Source: UBA9662 sp002729415 (GTDB lineage Bacteria > Poribacteria > WGA-4E > UBA9662). From it: DNA of 9,615 bases. Of the stretch, positions 1-6,694 are shown piece after piece. The notes beneath the pieces were generated by a model. That model made no database searches. It was not told where the DNA came from and saw nothing but the letters and a program-made list of their open reading frames with translations. A program made the position numbers and the translations under genes. The DNA lies in assembly GCA_002729415.1 (NCBI GenBank), contig PBXZ01000242.1:1-9615 (forward strand), written 5' to 3'. Each line of letters starts with the position of its first letter. Position 1 is the stretch's first letter.

Positions 1-583
1 CGCCGCCAGAGATGACCTGCTGCACGAACAGCGAACCGATTCCGCGCAATGTGCCGTCATGACCGATCAGTCCGGCCCCGCTCCAACTGGGGTGTGGTGG
101 GGTGGTAAAAATCGCCTCATTGAGCAGATATTCCCAATAGCCAGCGAATTCGCGCTTGGCCTGTACCCGCGCCGAGATGGCGTTTTCACGGCCACCATGA
201 CCAGCCAATACCACTGACTCGCCTTCACTGACGTCGGCCGAATTGCCCATTTCGAGCGTCGACAAATCTAGCCGTCCCAAAGCCTGGATCAGGCCAAAAC
301 CGGTTTCCTGATCGTAGGCGACAGTATGAGCGTTGGTCGCACCGCCCTTGTTGTCGATGAGCCAAATAGTCTTCGCCTCTGTCACCAGATATCCGATTGT
401 CACGATCAACCCGTTTTCCCGGATCAGCACGCCGTGGCCCGTCCGTACCGTGCCGAGTATCCTGGCCGTCATCGCAGTTTCAGGAATCTGCGTGCGGATG
501 GATACGATAGCGGACAGCGCCCGTTTCAAATCGTAAGAAAGTTCTTCCTGTCGCGGTTGCACAGTTTGTGGTATTTCTGACAT
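1..583 (-). CDS. S1C/HtrA-like trypsin-fold protein with degenerate catalytic triad (partial, C-terminus off the window)
   Basis: Reading the minus strand from the ATG at 583 gives 194 open codons to the window edge, with no stop. The start is preceded by AAGGAAACA, a good ribosome binding site. The protein begins MSEIPQTVQP with no signal peptide, so it is probably cytoplasmic. The trypsin-like fold is visible as TGHGVLIRENGLIVTIGYLV (residues 48-67), YDQETGFGLIQ (90-100) and HPSWSGAGLIG (164-174). Compared with HtrA-type proteases, the catalytic His position is Tyr65 and the Asp position is Gly95; only Ser168 looks retained. From memory, a conserved proteobacterial family carries the same TIGYLV and DQ-TGFGL motifs, so this is more likely a stable non-catalytic family than a decaying gene. 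The role is unknown. It lies outside the tRNA-fragment repeat and probably belongs to the flanking chromosome. Confidence 0.7.
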   Translation of the reverse strand, partial: MSEIPQTVQPRQEELSYDLKRALSAIVSIRTQIPETAMTARILGTVRTGHGVLIRENGLIVTIGYLVTEAKTIWLIDNKGGATNAHTVAYDQETGFGLIQALGRLDLSTLEMGNSADVSEGESVVLAGHGGRENAISARVQAKREFAGYWEYLLNEAIFTTPPHPSWSGAGLIGHDGTLRGIGSLFVQQVISGG

Positions 584-605
584 TGTTTCCTTGTTTCTAT
601 TTTCG

Positions 606-674
606 CTATTTAATAGTCTCGGCACCAACCCCAACAGAAAACATCAACAACAGAATTGTAAGAAGGCGGTTCAT
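606..674 (-). CDS. 22-residue signal-peptide-like ORF (possible gene remnant)
   Basis: The minus-strand ATG at 674 opens a 22-residue frame: positive N-terminus (MNRLL), a hydrophobic core (TILLLMFSVGVG) and an AE pair typical of a signal-peptidase cleavage site, then TIK and a TAG stop. It ends 22 bases before the start of the protease-like gene, in the same direction. No Shine-Dalgarno sequence is obvious. It looks like the export signal of a secreted protein whose mature part is absent, so it may be a truncated gene, a short leader peptide or chance. It is not in frame with the downstream gene (offset of 91 bases). Confidence 0.25.
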   Translation of the reverse strand: MNRLLTILLLMFSVGVGAETIK

Positions 675-758
675 ACCAGCACTATATAAGGGAAGTGGGA
701 TCTATTGGTCTAGGACATTACCCTATAGCCTGGTGAAAATACGATTTCCGCACCATGC

Positions 759-787
759 ACCCCTCCAGGGGTATCGAGTTAACTCGA
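759..787. repeat. Two adjacent palindromes between the protease-like gene and the tRNA remnant
   Basis: ACCCCT-CC-AGGGGT (759-772) is followed after one base by the perfect 14-bp palindrome TCGAGTTAACTCGA (774-787). On the minus strand they lie 25 bases downstream of the tRNA-Pro 3' end, where a tRNA terminator would sit, but no T-run follows either one. A worn tRNA terminator or a protein-binding site are both possible. The remainder of 675-758 shows nothing recognisable. Confidence 0.3.
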
Positions 788-811
788 AAGAACGTAACTT
801 ATTGAAGTGGT

Positions 812-861
812 TGGTCGGGGTGAGAGGATTTGAACCTCCGGCTCCTGCCTCCCGAAGGCAG
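812..861 (-). repeat. tRNA-Pro(CGG) 3' fragment, left attachment-site copy
   Basis: Read on the minus strand, this contains the anticodon stem-loop (CTGCC, TTCGGGA, GGCAG; anticodon CGG), the variable region, a T-arm with GGTTCAAATCC, the acceptor 3' strand CACCCCG and an encoded ACCA end. The D-arm and the 5' acceptor strand are absent: the sequence to the right (862 onward) does not resemble a tRNA. It is therefore a 3' remnant and not a functional tRNA gene. It matches 9496-9545 except for one base (T at 843, C in the right copy). Confidence 0.85.
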
Positions 862-959
862 GAGTCTACGGGAACAAGTCCTAGAAACCCTTAAATAATC
901 AGGCACCGACTCCACGCAAGTTGACCTGAAGGGGCTGGAGAGGACAGGATAGGACTCAG

Positions 960-982
960 TTTCAGCACAATTTCAGCACACC
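960..982. repeat. Left pair of TTTCAGCACA direct repeats (putative integrase arm sites)
   Basis: TTTCAGCACA occurs at 960-969 and again at 971-980, a spacing of 11 bp or about one helical turn, followed by CC. The same 23-bp arrangement, differing only in the single spacer base, recurs at 9418-9440 near the other end of the island. Paired 10-bp direct repeats near both ends, in the same orientation, match arm-type binding sites of tyrosine recombinases. This copy is about 100 bp from the left tRNA fragment. The rest of 862-1145 holds only the leader of the cyclase gene; I see no other gene or clear promoter there. Confidence 0.5.
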
Positions 983-1145
983 TAAATGAAGGGGGGATAC
1001 CTACCCTTTTTTAAGAACCCGGGAATATCACATATCCAGCCCACACAGCGGTGGGATTTCCGAGCATTTTGTAGTTATCAAAGCCTTTAATCGGTGGAAT
1101 TGTGCCGTATTAAACACCACTGTTGTTTGGGTTTAAGATAACGCC

Positions 1146-2963
1146 ATGAGTGAATCAAAACCCAGAAGAAAACTTGCCGCCATTCTCGCTGCAGATGTCG
1201 TCAACTTTAGTATGCTGATGGGAGAAAACGAGGATAGGACTCTCAAGAATCTAAAGGCCTGTAGAACTCTCACGGACGACTGTATTTCGGCTAATCACGG
1301 TCGAATATTTGGGAGTGCTGGCGATTCAATAATCGCTGAATTTGCGAGCCCTGTGGATGCTGTCATTGCCGCCACTGAGTTTCAAAGAAGCCTTATGCAA
1401 AGAAACGAAGGACTGCCTGAAGAAGATCAGATGTTACTCCGTGTCGGCCTTAATCTTGGCGATGTGATAATTGAAGGAGACAACCTCTACGGTGACGGGG
1501 TGAATGTTGCAGCAAGACTAGAAGCCCTAGCGGAGCCCGGCGGAATCTCACTTTCAGGCAAGTTTCATGAAGAGGTCTGCCGAAAGCTCGATATGAGTTT
1601 TGTGTCAACCGGCGATCAGGAGATGAAAAACATCCTTAACCCGGTTCCTACCTACAAAATAGAAATTTCAGATCTTGTTTATTCGGGAGAGATATCTACT
1701 CAAATTAGTGATTTAGAAGAAGAAGCCAGCAGGAAAGAAACAGTTGAGAATAGTATTCCTGCAATCGCAGTTATTCCTTTTACCAACATGAGTGGAGATC
1801 CTGAACAGGATTATTTTGTAGACGGCATTACTGAAGACATCATCACCAATCTCTCTTCTTGGAGGACTTTCCCTGTCATCTCAAGAAACTCAAGTTTCAC
1901 CTACAAGGGTAAATCTGTGAATGTCAAAGATGTAGCCGAAGAATTAGGAGTGCGTTATATAGTCGAAGGCAGCGTAAGAAAGGGTGGCAACAGAATAAGG
2001 ATTACCGCACAGCTAATAGATGCAGAACAAGATCATCATCTATGGTCTCAAAGATGGGATCGCAATATTGACGATATTTTTGAAGTACAAGATGAAGTTT
2101 CAACATTAATCGCAGCACAAGTGAGCCCCACGCTAGGCAGTCATGAGAGAGAACGAATAGAAAGATCTAAACCTACCAACTTCAATGCTTGGGAATATTA
2201 CCTAAAATCGCTTCATATGTTTAATGAAAGAAGTGCTACAGATGGAGAAGATATAAATCTCGGTAAGGCACGAGAGTTCTGTGAAAAGGCTATCGAATTA
2301 GATCCGGGTCTATCTCATGCCCACGCAATGCTAGCAAAAATTTGTAGATCTGAACTTCTTCAATTTACTAAAGAAGATTCAGAAAAAACTTTGAATGAAA
2401 TTCTTGAACATTCAAAAAAAGCAGCAGAACTTGACCCTCAAAACCCGGTTGCTGCTTTGATGACTGCCACTCATTATTTTTTTAAAGGCAACTTCGCACA
2501 GGCAAGAAAATTTTCCGAAAAAGCTGTTGAACTAAATCCAAGCTACCCTGAAGCATATATGAGACTGGCACAAGCAATGATCCACACTGGAGACTATAAA
2601 AATTCTGAGGAATTGGTAAAAAAATCATTAGAGATTGATCCGCTCGATCCTCAGTTATGGGATCGTAAAGTCCCACATTTCTTTATCTATATGGGACTTG
2701 AAAATTATCAGAATGCTTATGAATTAGTGGAAGAGATCTTGGAAGACACTCCAAATGCTGGGATGTATAGGGGCTTCAGAGCATCCGTGATGGGTTATCT
2801 GGATAAAGGAGATGAGGCGAAAGCTGCACTTGATGACTATTTGAAGTTGCGGCCGAATCTCAAAACCAAAGACGATTACAAAAAAATCTTTGTACCGAAC
2901 TCTTCATTGGCAGACATCTTAATCGAAGGCCTTGTTAAAGCAGGATGGGAGCCAGAGAGCTAG
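1146..2963 (+). CDS. Class III adenylate/guanylate cyclase fused to TolB-N-like domain and TPR repeats
   Basis: The 605-residue protein has three parts. Residues 8-172 are a class III nucleotidyl cyclase domain with metal-binding Asp17 (AADVVNFS) and Asp60 (GSAGDS), and the transition-state Asn120 and Arg124 (DGVNVAARLE). Residues 203-330 resemble the TolB-N/FlgO-like domain seen in such fusions (AVIPFTNMSGDPEQDYFVDG, YIVEGSVRKGG). Residues 373-580 carry TPR units (AREFCEKAIELDP, SKKAAELDPQNP, ARKFSEKAVELNP). It has no signal peptide or membrane segment. The position that often carries the adenine-selecting Lys (before GD) is Gly56, so ATP versus GTP preference is open. The ATG at 1146 is forced by an in-frame TAA at 1134; a strong Shine-Dalgarno sequence is lacking. 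The gene stands alone and is visibly AT-richer than the downstream operon, which suggests separate origin. Likely product: cAMP or cGMP, with the TPR part sensing or binding partners. Confidence 0.9.
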   Translation: MSESKPRRKLAAILAADVVNFSMLMGENEDRTLKNLKACRTLTDDCISANHGRIFGSAGDSIIAEFASPVDAVIAATEFQRSLMQRNEGLPEEDQMLLRVGLNLGDVIIEGDNLYGDGVNVAARLEALAEPGGISLSGKFHEEVCRKLDMSFVSTGDQEMKNILNPVPTYKIEISDLVYSGEISTQISDLEEEASRKETVENSIPAIAVIPFTNMSGDPEQDYFVDGITEDIITNLSSWRTFPVISRNSSFTYKGKSVNVKDVAEELGVRYIVEGSVRKGGNRIRITAQLIDAEQDHHLWSQRWDRNIDDIFEVQDEVSTLIAAQVSPTLGSHERERIERSKPTNFNAWEYYLKSLHMFNERSATDGEDINLGKAREFCEKAIELDPGLSHAHAMLAKICRSELLQFTKEDSEKTLNEILEHSKKAAELDPQNPVAALMTATHYFFKGNFAQARKFSEKAVELNPSYPEAYMRLAQAMIHTGDYKNSEELVKKSLEIDPLDPQLWDRKVPHFFIYMGLENYQNAYELVEEILEDTPNAGMYRGFRASVMGYLDKGDEAKAALDDYLKLRPNLKTKDDYKKIFVPNSSLADILIEGLVKAGWEPES

Positions 2964-3290
2964 GGTTCTGATTGAATGCCGTCTTTCCCCTCAGAAAGGT
3001 TTACAGTTTTAGTGGGATGTTGGGAATGAAACATATCTACACATTTCTCGTGGTACACATAGGTCACACTTTCGCATCAAATATGGCTGTAAGACCCTTC
3101 CATTTGGCCATCTAAAGAGGTAGTCTGAAGCTGCGGGAATAGACTGTGTTTGCAGGGTTTTCTTCATGACAAAGAGCGCCATAAGGGCGCGTACGTGATC
3201 ATGATGATAAGGGCTGGGAGGCACTTTACAATGCCGTCCACCCGCATCCGATCACTGTTACACAACGCGAGGCGTGAGTGGAGACCAGAC
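2964..3290. other. Intergenic leader of the acyl-CoA operon
   Basis: This 327-base gap separates the AT-richer cyclase gene from the operon and presumably holds the operon promoter, but no convincing -35/-10 pair was found. A small hairpin, GCGCC-ATAAG-GGCGC, lies at 3176-3190 without a following T-run. A 32-codon frame at 3017-3115 contains HTFASNMA, reminiscent of integrase box II, but is too short to call. GGAG at 3280-3283 is the ribosome binding site that selects the start at 3291. An open frame extends upstream of 3291 to about 3150, but its residues do not resemble HMG-CoA lyase. Confidence 0.5.
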
Positions 3291-4256
3291 ATGATGAGTT
3301 CATTACCCGGGCAGGTTGAATTTCACGAGGAAGGTCCACGAGAGGGATTCCAAAGTGAAAACAAGCGATACTCGCTCGCGGACCGGGCTGCACTGGTGGA
3401 TGCGTTGTCTGTAACAGGGCTGGTACAGATACAGGTCGCCTCTTTCGTCAATCCGAAAGCAGTGCCGGCCATGGCAGATGCCGGCCAGCTCTATGCTGTA
3501 ATCCGACGTCAGCCCGGTGTGCGTTATACGGCCCTATGGCTCAACGAGCAGGGCTTTCGCCGAGCGACCGAGACCCCCGGGGTGGACCTCGACGGCAAGC
3601 TCATGTTGTACACCACCGACGCATTTTGCCGAAAGAACAATAACTGTAGTGTTGCCGAACAACGCGAGCGTCAGCAGCAGTGGATGAACGCTTACACCGC
3701 TTGCCAGGTGCCGCTTGAACTCGCCTACATCATGACCTCGTTCGGCTGTCTGTACCAAGGCGAGGTGCCGCTGGAGAGTTTGCTGGAAAACGTAGCTTTC
3801 ATCCAGGAGCTATGTCAGCGCTGCGGTAAAGCGCTACCCAAGATCTATCTGGCCGATACAGTGGGTTGGGCAAACCCCGAAGAGGTTAAGCGTCGTGTTG
3901 GCGCAGTGCGTGAAATGGTACCCGAGGCACGGGTTGGCCTTCATCTGCATGATACCCGAGGTCTGGGGGCGGCAAACTTTTATGCTGCTTTGCAGATGGG
4001 AGTCGACCTATTCGATAGCTCGGTCGCGGGCCTTGGGGGATGCCCGTTCTCGAGCCACGCGGATATGACTGCAGCGGGAAATATCTGCACCGAGGATATG
4101 GTGTTTTTGTGTCATGAGCTCGGTATCGAGACCGGCATAGACCTGGAGGCACTCATCGACGCGGCACGTCTGGCCGAGCGCATCATCGGCCGCCCGCTGT
4201 CGGGTAAGTGTATGCACTCCGGCTCGCTGGCCGGTGCACGGGCTGACGCTACCTGA
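3291..4256 (+). CDS. HMG-CoA-lyase-like enzyme (HMGL/DRE-TIM barrel), divergent active site
   Basis: The start is placed at the ATG at 3291: GGAG lies 7 bases upstream and family similarity begins at once (QVEFHEEGPREGFQSE). This gives 321 residues, a normal length; an ATG at 3150 would add 47 unrelated residues. HMG-CoA lyases cut 3-hydroxy-3-methylglutaryl-CoA to acetyl-CoA and acetoacetate with a divalent metal. Features matching human HMG-CoA lyase are Arg17 (GPREG), DTVG, metal-binding His218 and His220 (LHLHDTRG), the catalytic Cys251 loop (AGLGGCPF), Asn264 (AAGN) and CTED. Two positions differ: Glu18 where human has Asp42, a metal ligand, and Gln48 where human has Glu72 (IQVASFVNPK). 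The fold and lyase chemistry look secure, but the natural substrate may be another 3-hydroxy-3-alkyl acyl-CoA. It is the first gene of a co-directional operon, 36 bases before the next. Confidence 0.85.
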   Translation: MMSSLPGQVEFHEEGPREGFQSENKRYSLADRAALVDALSVTGLVQIQVASFVNPKAVPAMADAGQLYAVIRRQPGVRYTALWLNEQGFRRATETPGVDLDGKLMLYTTDAFCRKNNNCSVAEQRERQQQWMNAYTACQVPLELAYIMTSFGCLYQGEVPLESLLENVAFIQELCQRCGKALPKIYLADTVGWANPEEVKRRVGAVREMVPEARVGLHLHDTRGLGAANFYAALQMGVDLFDSSVAGLGGCPFSSHADMTAAGNICTEDMVFLCHELGIETGIDLEALIDAARLAERIIGRPLSGKCMHSGSLAGARADAT

Positions 4257-4292
4257 ACCAACCCCACCTGGTGTACGAACGGGAGAAGACCA

Positions 4293-5078
4293 ATGAGTGA
4301 GAAAGCCCCGCTGCTGTTCACCATCGCTAATGGTATCGCCACCATTACCATCAACAGGCCCGAGCAGCGCAACGCGATGAACATTGCAGTTGCCAACGGG
4401 CTGTACGACCTATGGTTGAGAATCGATACGGATCCGGATATTCGGGTGGTGATCCTGACATCGACTGACTGTGGCACTTTCTGCGCGGGCATGGATCTGA
4501 AGGAGGCTGCCGAGAAGAAGCGAAAAACAGGGCAAGACATCCTCACCTTCATCACCGATCCGTTTCAAAGCCGCATGCGTAAGGTTCGAGTGCCTATCAT
4601 CGCTGCTATGACAGGGCACCTGATGGCTGGCGGAATGATGTTCAGCCTGAATTGCGACCTGCGGGTCGGTCTTGCTGGAACCAAGGTCGGGATCACTGAG
4701 GCCAAGATTGGTCGGGGTTCCCCCTGGAGCATGCCGTTGGTGTGGATGCTGCCCCAGCCGCTACTGATGGAAATGGTGCTCACCGGCGATCTGTTTCCGA
4801 TTGAGCGCTTTCATGAAGTCGGTTATATCAACTACCTCGAACTCGATCCCGATGCAGTGCGCAGCCGTGCCCAGGTGCTCGCCGAGAGCATCCGTGACAA
4901 TGCACCGCTTACTGTGAAGGCAGGTAAGGAATCCATCCTTACCGCGATGAACGTCGGCTGTGACAATGCACTGGATCTGGCCTGGAGGATCCATCGCCCT
5001 GCCTACCAGAGCGAAGATGCGCAAGAGGGTCCGCTCGCGTTTGCCCAGAAGCGCAAGCCGGTGTGGAAGGGATGCTGA
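4293..5078 (+). CDS. Enoyl-CoA hydratase/isomerase family protein 1 (crotonase fold)
   Basis: This is a 261-residue protein of the usual crotonase length, with ribosome binding site GGGAGA starting at 4281. It shows NRPEQRNAMN (21-30), the CoA-binding and oxyanion-hole segment FCAGMDLKE (63-71), the second oxyanion glycine in MAGGMM (111-116) and LTGDLFPIERFHEVGYIN (163-180). Aligned through the conserved CD pair (121-122) to rat mitochondrial enoyl-CoA hydratase, the Glu164 equivalent is present as Glu136 (ITEAKIG), but the Glu144 position is Met116. Two-Glu hydration is therefore doubtful. A one-Glu member may act as an isomerase or on an unusual substrate. It sits between the HMGL-like gene and the acyl-CoA synthetase, so its substrate is a CoA thioester in the same pathway. 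Exact activity is not assignable by sequence. Confidence 0.85.
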   Translation: MSEKAPLLFTIANGIATITINRPEQRNAMNIAVANGLYDLWLRIDTDPDIRVVILTSTDCGTFCAGMDLKEAAEKKRKTGQDILTFITDPFQSRMRKVRVPIIAAMTGHLMAGGMMFSLNCDLRVGLAGTKVGITEAKIGRGSPWSMPLVWMLPQPLLMEMVLTGDLFPIERFHEVGYINYLELDPDAVRSRAQVLAESIRDNAPLTVKAGKESILTAMNVGCDNALDLAWRIHRPAYQSEDAQEGPLAFAQKRKPVWKGC

Positions 5079-5115
5079 GGCCACGTGATTTCGGATAAAC
5101 CTACGAACAGACGGA

Positions 5116-5127
5116 TTCGGATCCGAA
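5116..5127. promoter_or_regulatory. 12-bp palindrome abutting the acyl-CoA synthetase ribosome binding site
   Basis: TTCGGATCCGAA is a perfect palindrome in the 56-base gap before the acyl-CoA synthetase. Its right arm runs into the AAGG (5126-5129) that serves as Shine-Dalgarno sequence for the ATG at 5135. It could be an operator or a small structure that affects access to the ribosome binding site. A chance origin is possible at this length. Confidence 0.3.
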
Positions 5128-5134
5128 GGTGGCA

Positions 5135-6694
5135 ATGATGAGTGACACCGTTGACCAGGTTTTTGCACAAGCTGCCCAGGATGCCGGCAGTTCCGCGCAT
5201 CTGGTGTTTGCGGCAGGTGACTCATGTACCTACCGCGAAACCTACCAGCGGGCGCAGCGCCTCGCGGCGGTGCTCATCGCCGGGGGTATAGCGCCTGGCG
5301 ATCGCGTCGTATGCTTTTTAGGTAACTCGCGCCCCCTTTTTGAGCTCTACATCGCCTGTGGGCTAACGGGAGCAACCGCGGTGCCGATCAATACGCTCAG
5401 TACCGCCCGGGAGGTGGGAAACGTTATCGCTGATTGTACTCCGCGCGGAATAGTGGTACAGCGGTCCGCGTTAGCGGCACTGTCTGGTGAAGATCTTGCG
5501 CAAGATCTTCCCGTACGTTTGCTCTTTAAACCCGAATCCGAAGCGCCTACCTGCGGATGGCGCGACTACGAAGAGGCTCTCGCGAGTACTGAATCAGTGA
5601 CCGAGGAATCGTGTAGTCGGCCAGATGATGCGGCGATGATCATGTACAGTTCTGGAACCACCGGAGCACCCAAGGGTATTGTTCTCGGACATCGGCAACT
5701 ACTGGCGAATGCCCGCCTGGTGCGCCAGGTACTCGGGTACGGACCGAGCGACCGCTTTTTGACCTTACTGCCGTCGTTTCACGTGTTCGGTTACAGCTTC
5801 GACTTTTTGCAGTCGGCGCTTGCCCGTGCGCCGATGGTGGTGCTCCCGACTTTCGAGCCGCAAATCGCACTCGATCTTATCCAGCAAAAACGAGTCACGG
5901 TTCTGGCCGGCGTACCGCTCATGTTTGTGACCATGTTTGATCCCGCTGCAATCGGTGATCGCGACATTTCCTGCTTACGGCTGATTGACGTCGGTGGTGG
6001 CCCGGTTCCTCCTTCGTTGGTGCGTGGATTGCAGCGCAATCTTGGCGTCAACACTGTTGAGAGCTATGGCTTAACCGAGATCTCGCCCGTTGCCAGTGTT
6101 CAGATCCCGGGGCGGCTGGCGCCAGAGGGATCATGTGGCCCGGTGCTTCCCGGGATTGAGCTGCGTGTGCACGACCGTGACGGCAATCCGGTTGCTACGA
6201 GCGAGTCCGGTGAGCTTCAGTTTCGTTGCAATACTTTTATGATCGGTTATTGGCAACAGCCTGAACTAACCGCGGCAACGCTGGCAGAAGGGTGGTTACG
6301 TACCGGTGATGTAGGGCGCGTCGATGAGGCTGGCAATATCTTTATCCACGACCGTATCAAGGACATGATCGTTACCAACGGCTACAATGTCTACCCTAAG
6401 GAGGTTGAGCTGGTACTCTACGCACACCCGGCGGTACAGTCGGTGGCAATCGTCGGTGTACCGCATGAGGTCCGTGGCGAAGACCTGCACGCCTTCGTGG
6501 TACGCGCACCGGGAGCCGACACCGATGGTGAGGCGCTCATCACCTACTGCCGCGAGCAACTGGCGCGGTTCAAGGTCCCGCGCGGTGTTTCCTTCATCGA
6601 CGCCATGCCTTTGACGGCGTCGGGAAAGATTCGCCGATTTGCCCTGCGCAAAAAATCGACCGAGAGCGCGCCAGCCCAGGAGATCAGCCCATGA
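5135..6694 (+). CDS. Acyl-CoA synthetase (AMP-forming, class I adenylate-forming enzyme)
   Basis: This enzyme activates a carboxylic acid with ATP and CoA, through an acyl-AMP, to acyl-CoA. At 519 residues it has the full family layout: P-loop-like YSSGTTGAPKG (171-181), SFHVFGY (214-220), YGLTEISP (311-318), LRTGDVG (388-394), the hinge and C-terminal start IHDRIKDMIVTNGYNVYPKE (404-423), and the catalytic C-terminal Lys498 in LTASGKIRR (494-502). There is no signal peptide or membrane segment, so it is cytoplasmic. AAGGTGG at 5126-5132 supports ATG 5135 or the next ATG at 5138; GTG at 5129 overlaps that site and is less likely. Its stop overlaps the next gene's start by 4 bases, implying translational coupling. 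The acid it activates cannot be read from sequence. A 22-bp perfect palindrome lies inside the gene at 5489-5510. Confidence 0.92.
   Translation: MMSDTVDQVFAQAAQDAGSSAHLVFAAGDSCTYRETYQRAQRLAAVLIAGGIAPGDRVVCFLGNSRPLFELYIACGLTGATAVPINTLSTAREVGNVIADCTPRGIVVQRSALAALSGEDLAQDLPVRLLFKPESEAPTCGWRDYEEALASTESVTEESCSRPDDAAMIMYSSGTTGAPKGIVLGHRQLLANARLVRQVLGYGPSDRFLTLLPSFHVFGYSFDFLQSALARAPMVVLPTFEPQIALDLIQQKRVTVLAGVPLMFVTMFDPAAIGDRDISCLRLIDVGGGPVPPSLVRGLQRNLGVNTVESYGLTEISPVASVQIPGRLAPEGSCGPVLPGIELRVHDRDGNPVATSESGELQFRCNTFMIGYWQQPELTAATLAEGWLRTGDVGRVDEAGNIFIHDRIKDMIVTNGYNVYPKEVELVLYAHPAVQSVAIVGVPHEVRGEDLHAFVVRAPGADTDGEALITYCREQLARFKVPRGVSFIDAMPLTASGKIRRFALRKKSTESAPAQEISP
5489..5510. repeat. 22-bp perfect palindrome inside the acyl-CoA synthetase gene
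   Basis: GAAGATCTTGC (5489-5499) is followed directly by its exact reverse complement GCAAGATCTTC (5500-5510). The codons read GEDLAQDLPV, in a variable part of the enzyme before the adenylation motif. It has the form of a dimer-binding operator or a cruciform, but nothing in the context assigns a function. Confidence 0.6.

Noticed and set aside
812..890. Complete tRNA-Pro gene on the minus strand
   Set aside because: The 3' half is clear, but no D-arm or 5' acceptor strand complementary to CACCCCG follows at the expected distance.
975..1015. Possible terminator: G-run, CCTACCC and a T6 tract
   Set aside because: The G- and C-rich parts form only about three continuous base pairs, too weak for an intrinsic terminator.
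3017..3115. 32-codon frame containing HTFASNMA, like box II of a tyrosine integrase
   Set aside because: The match is eight residues with no other integrase motif in place, and the upstream DLR is missing. Chance is the simpler explanation.
3150..3290. N-terminal extension of the HMG-CoA-lyase-like gene to the ATG at 3150
   Set aside because: The 47 added residues do not resemble the family, and the ATG at 3291 has a well-placed GGAG with similarity starting directly after it.
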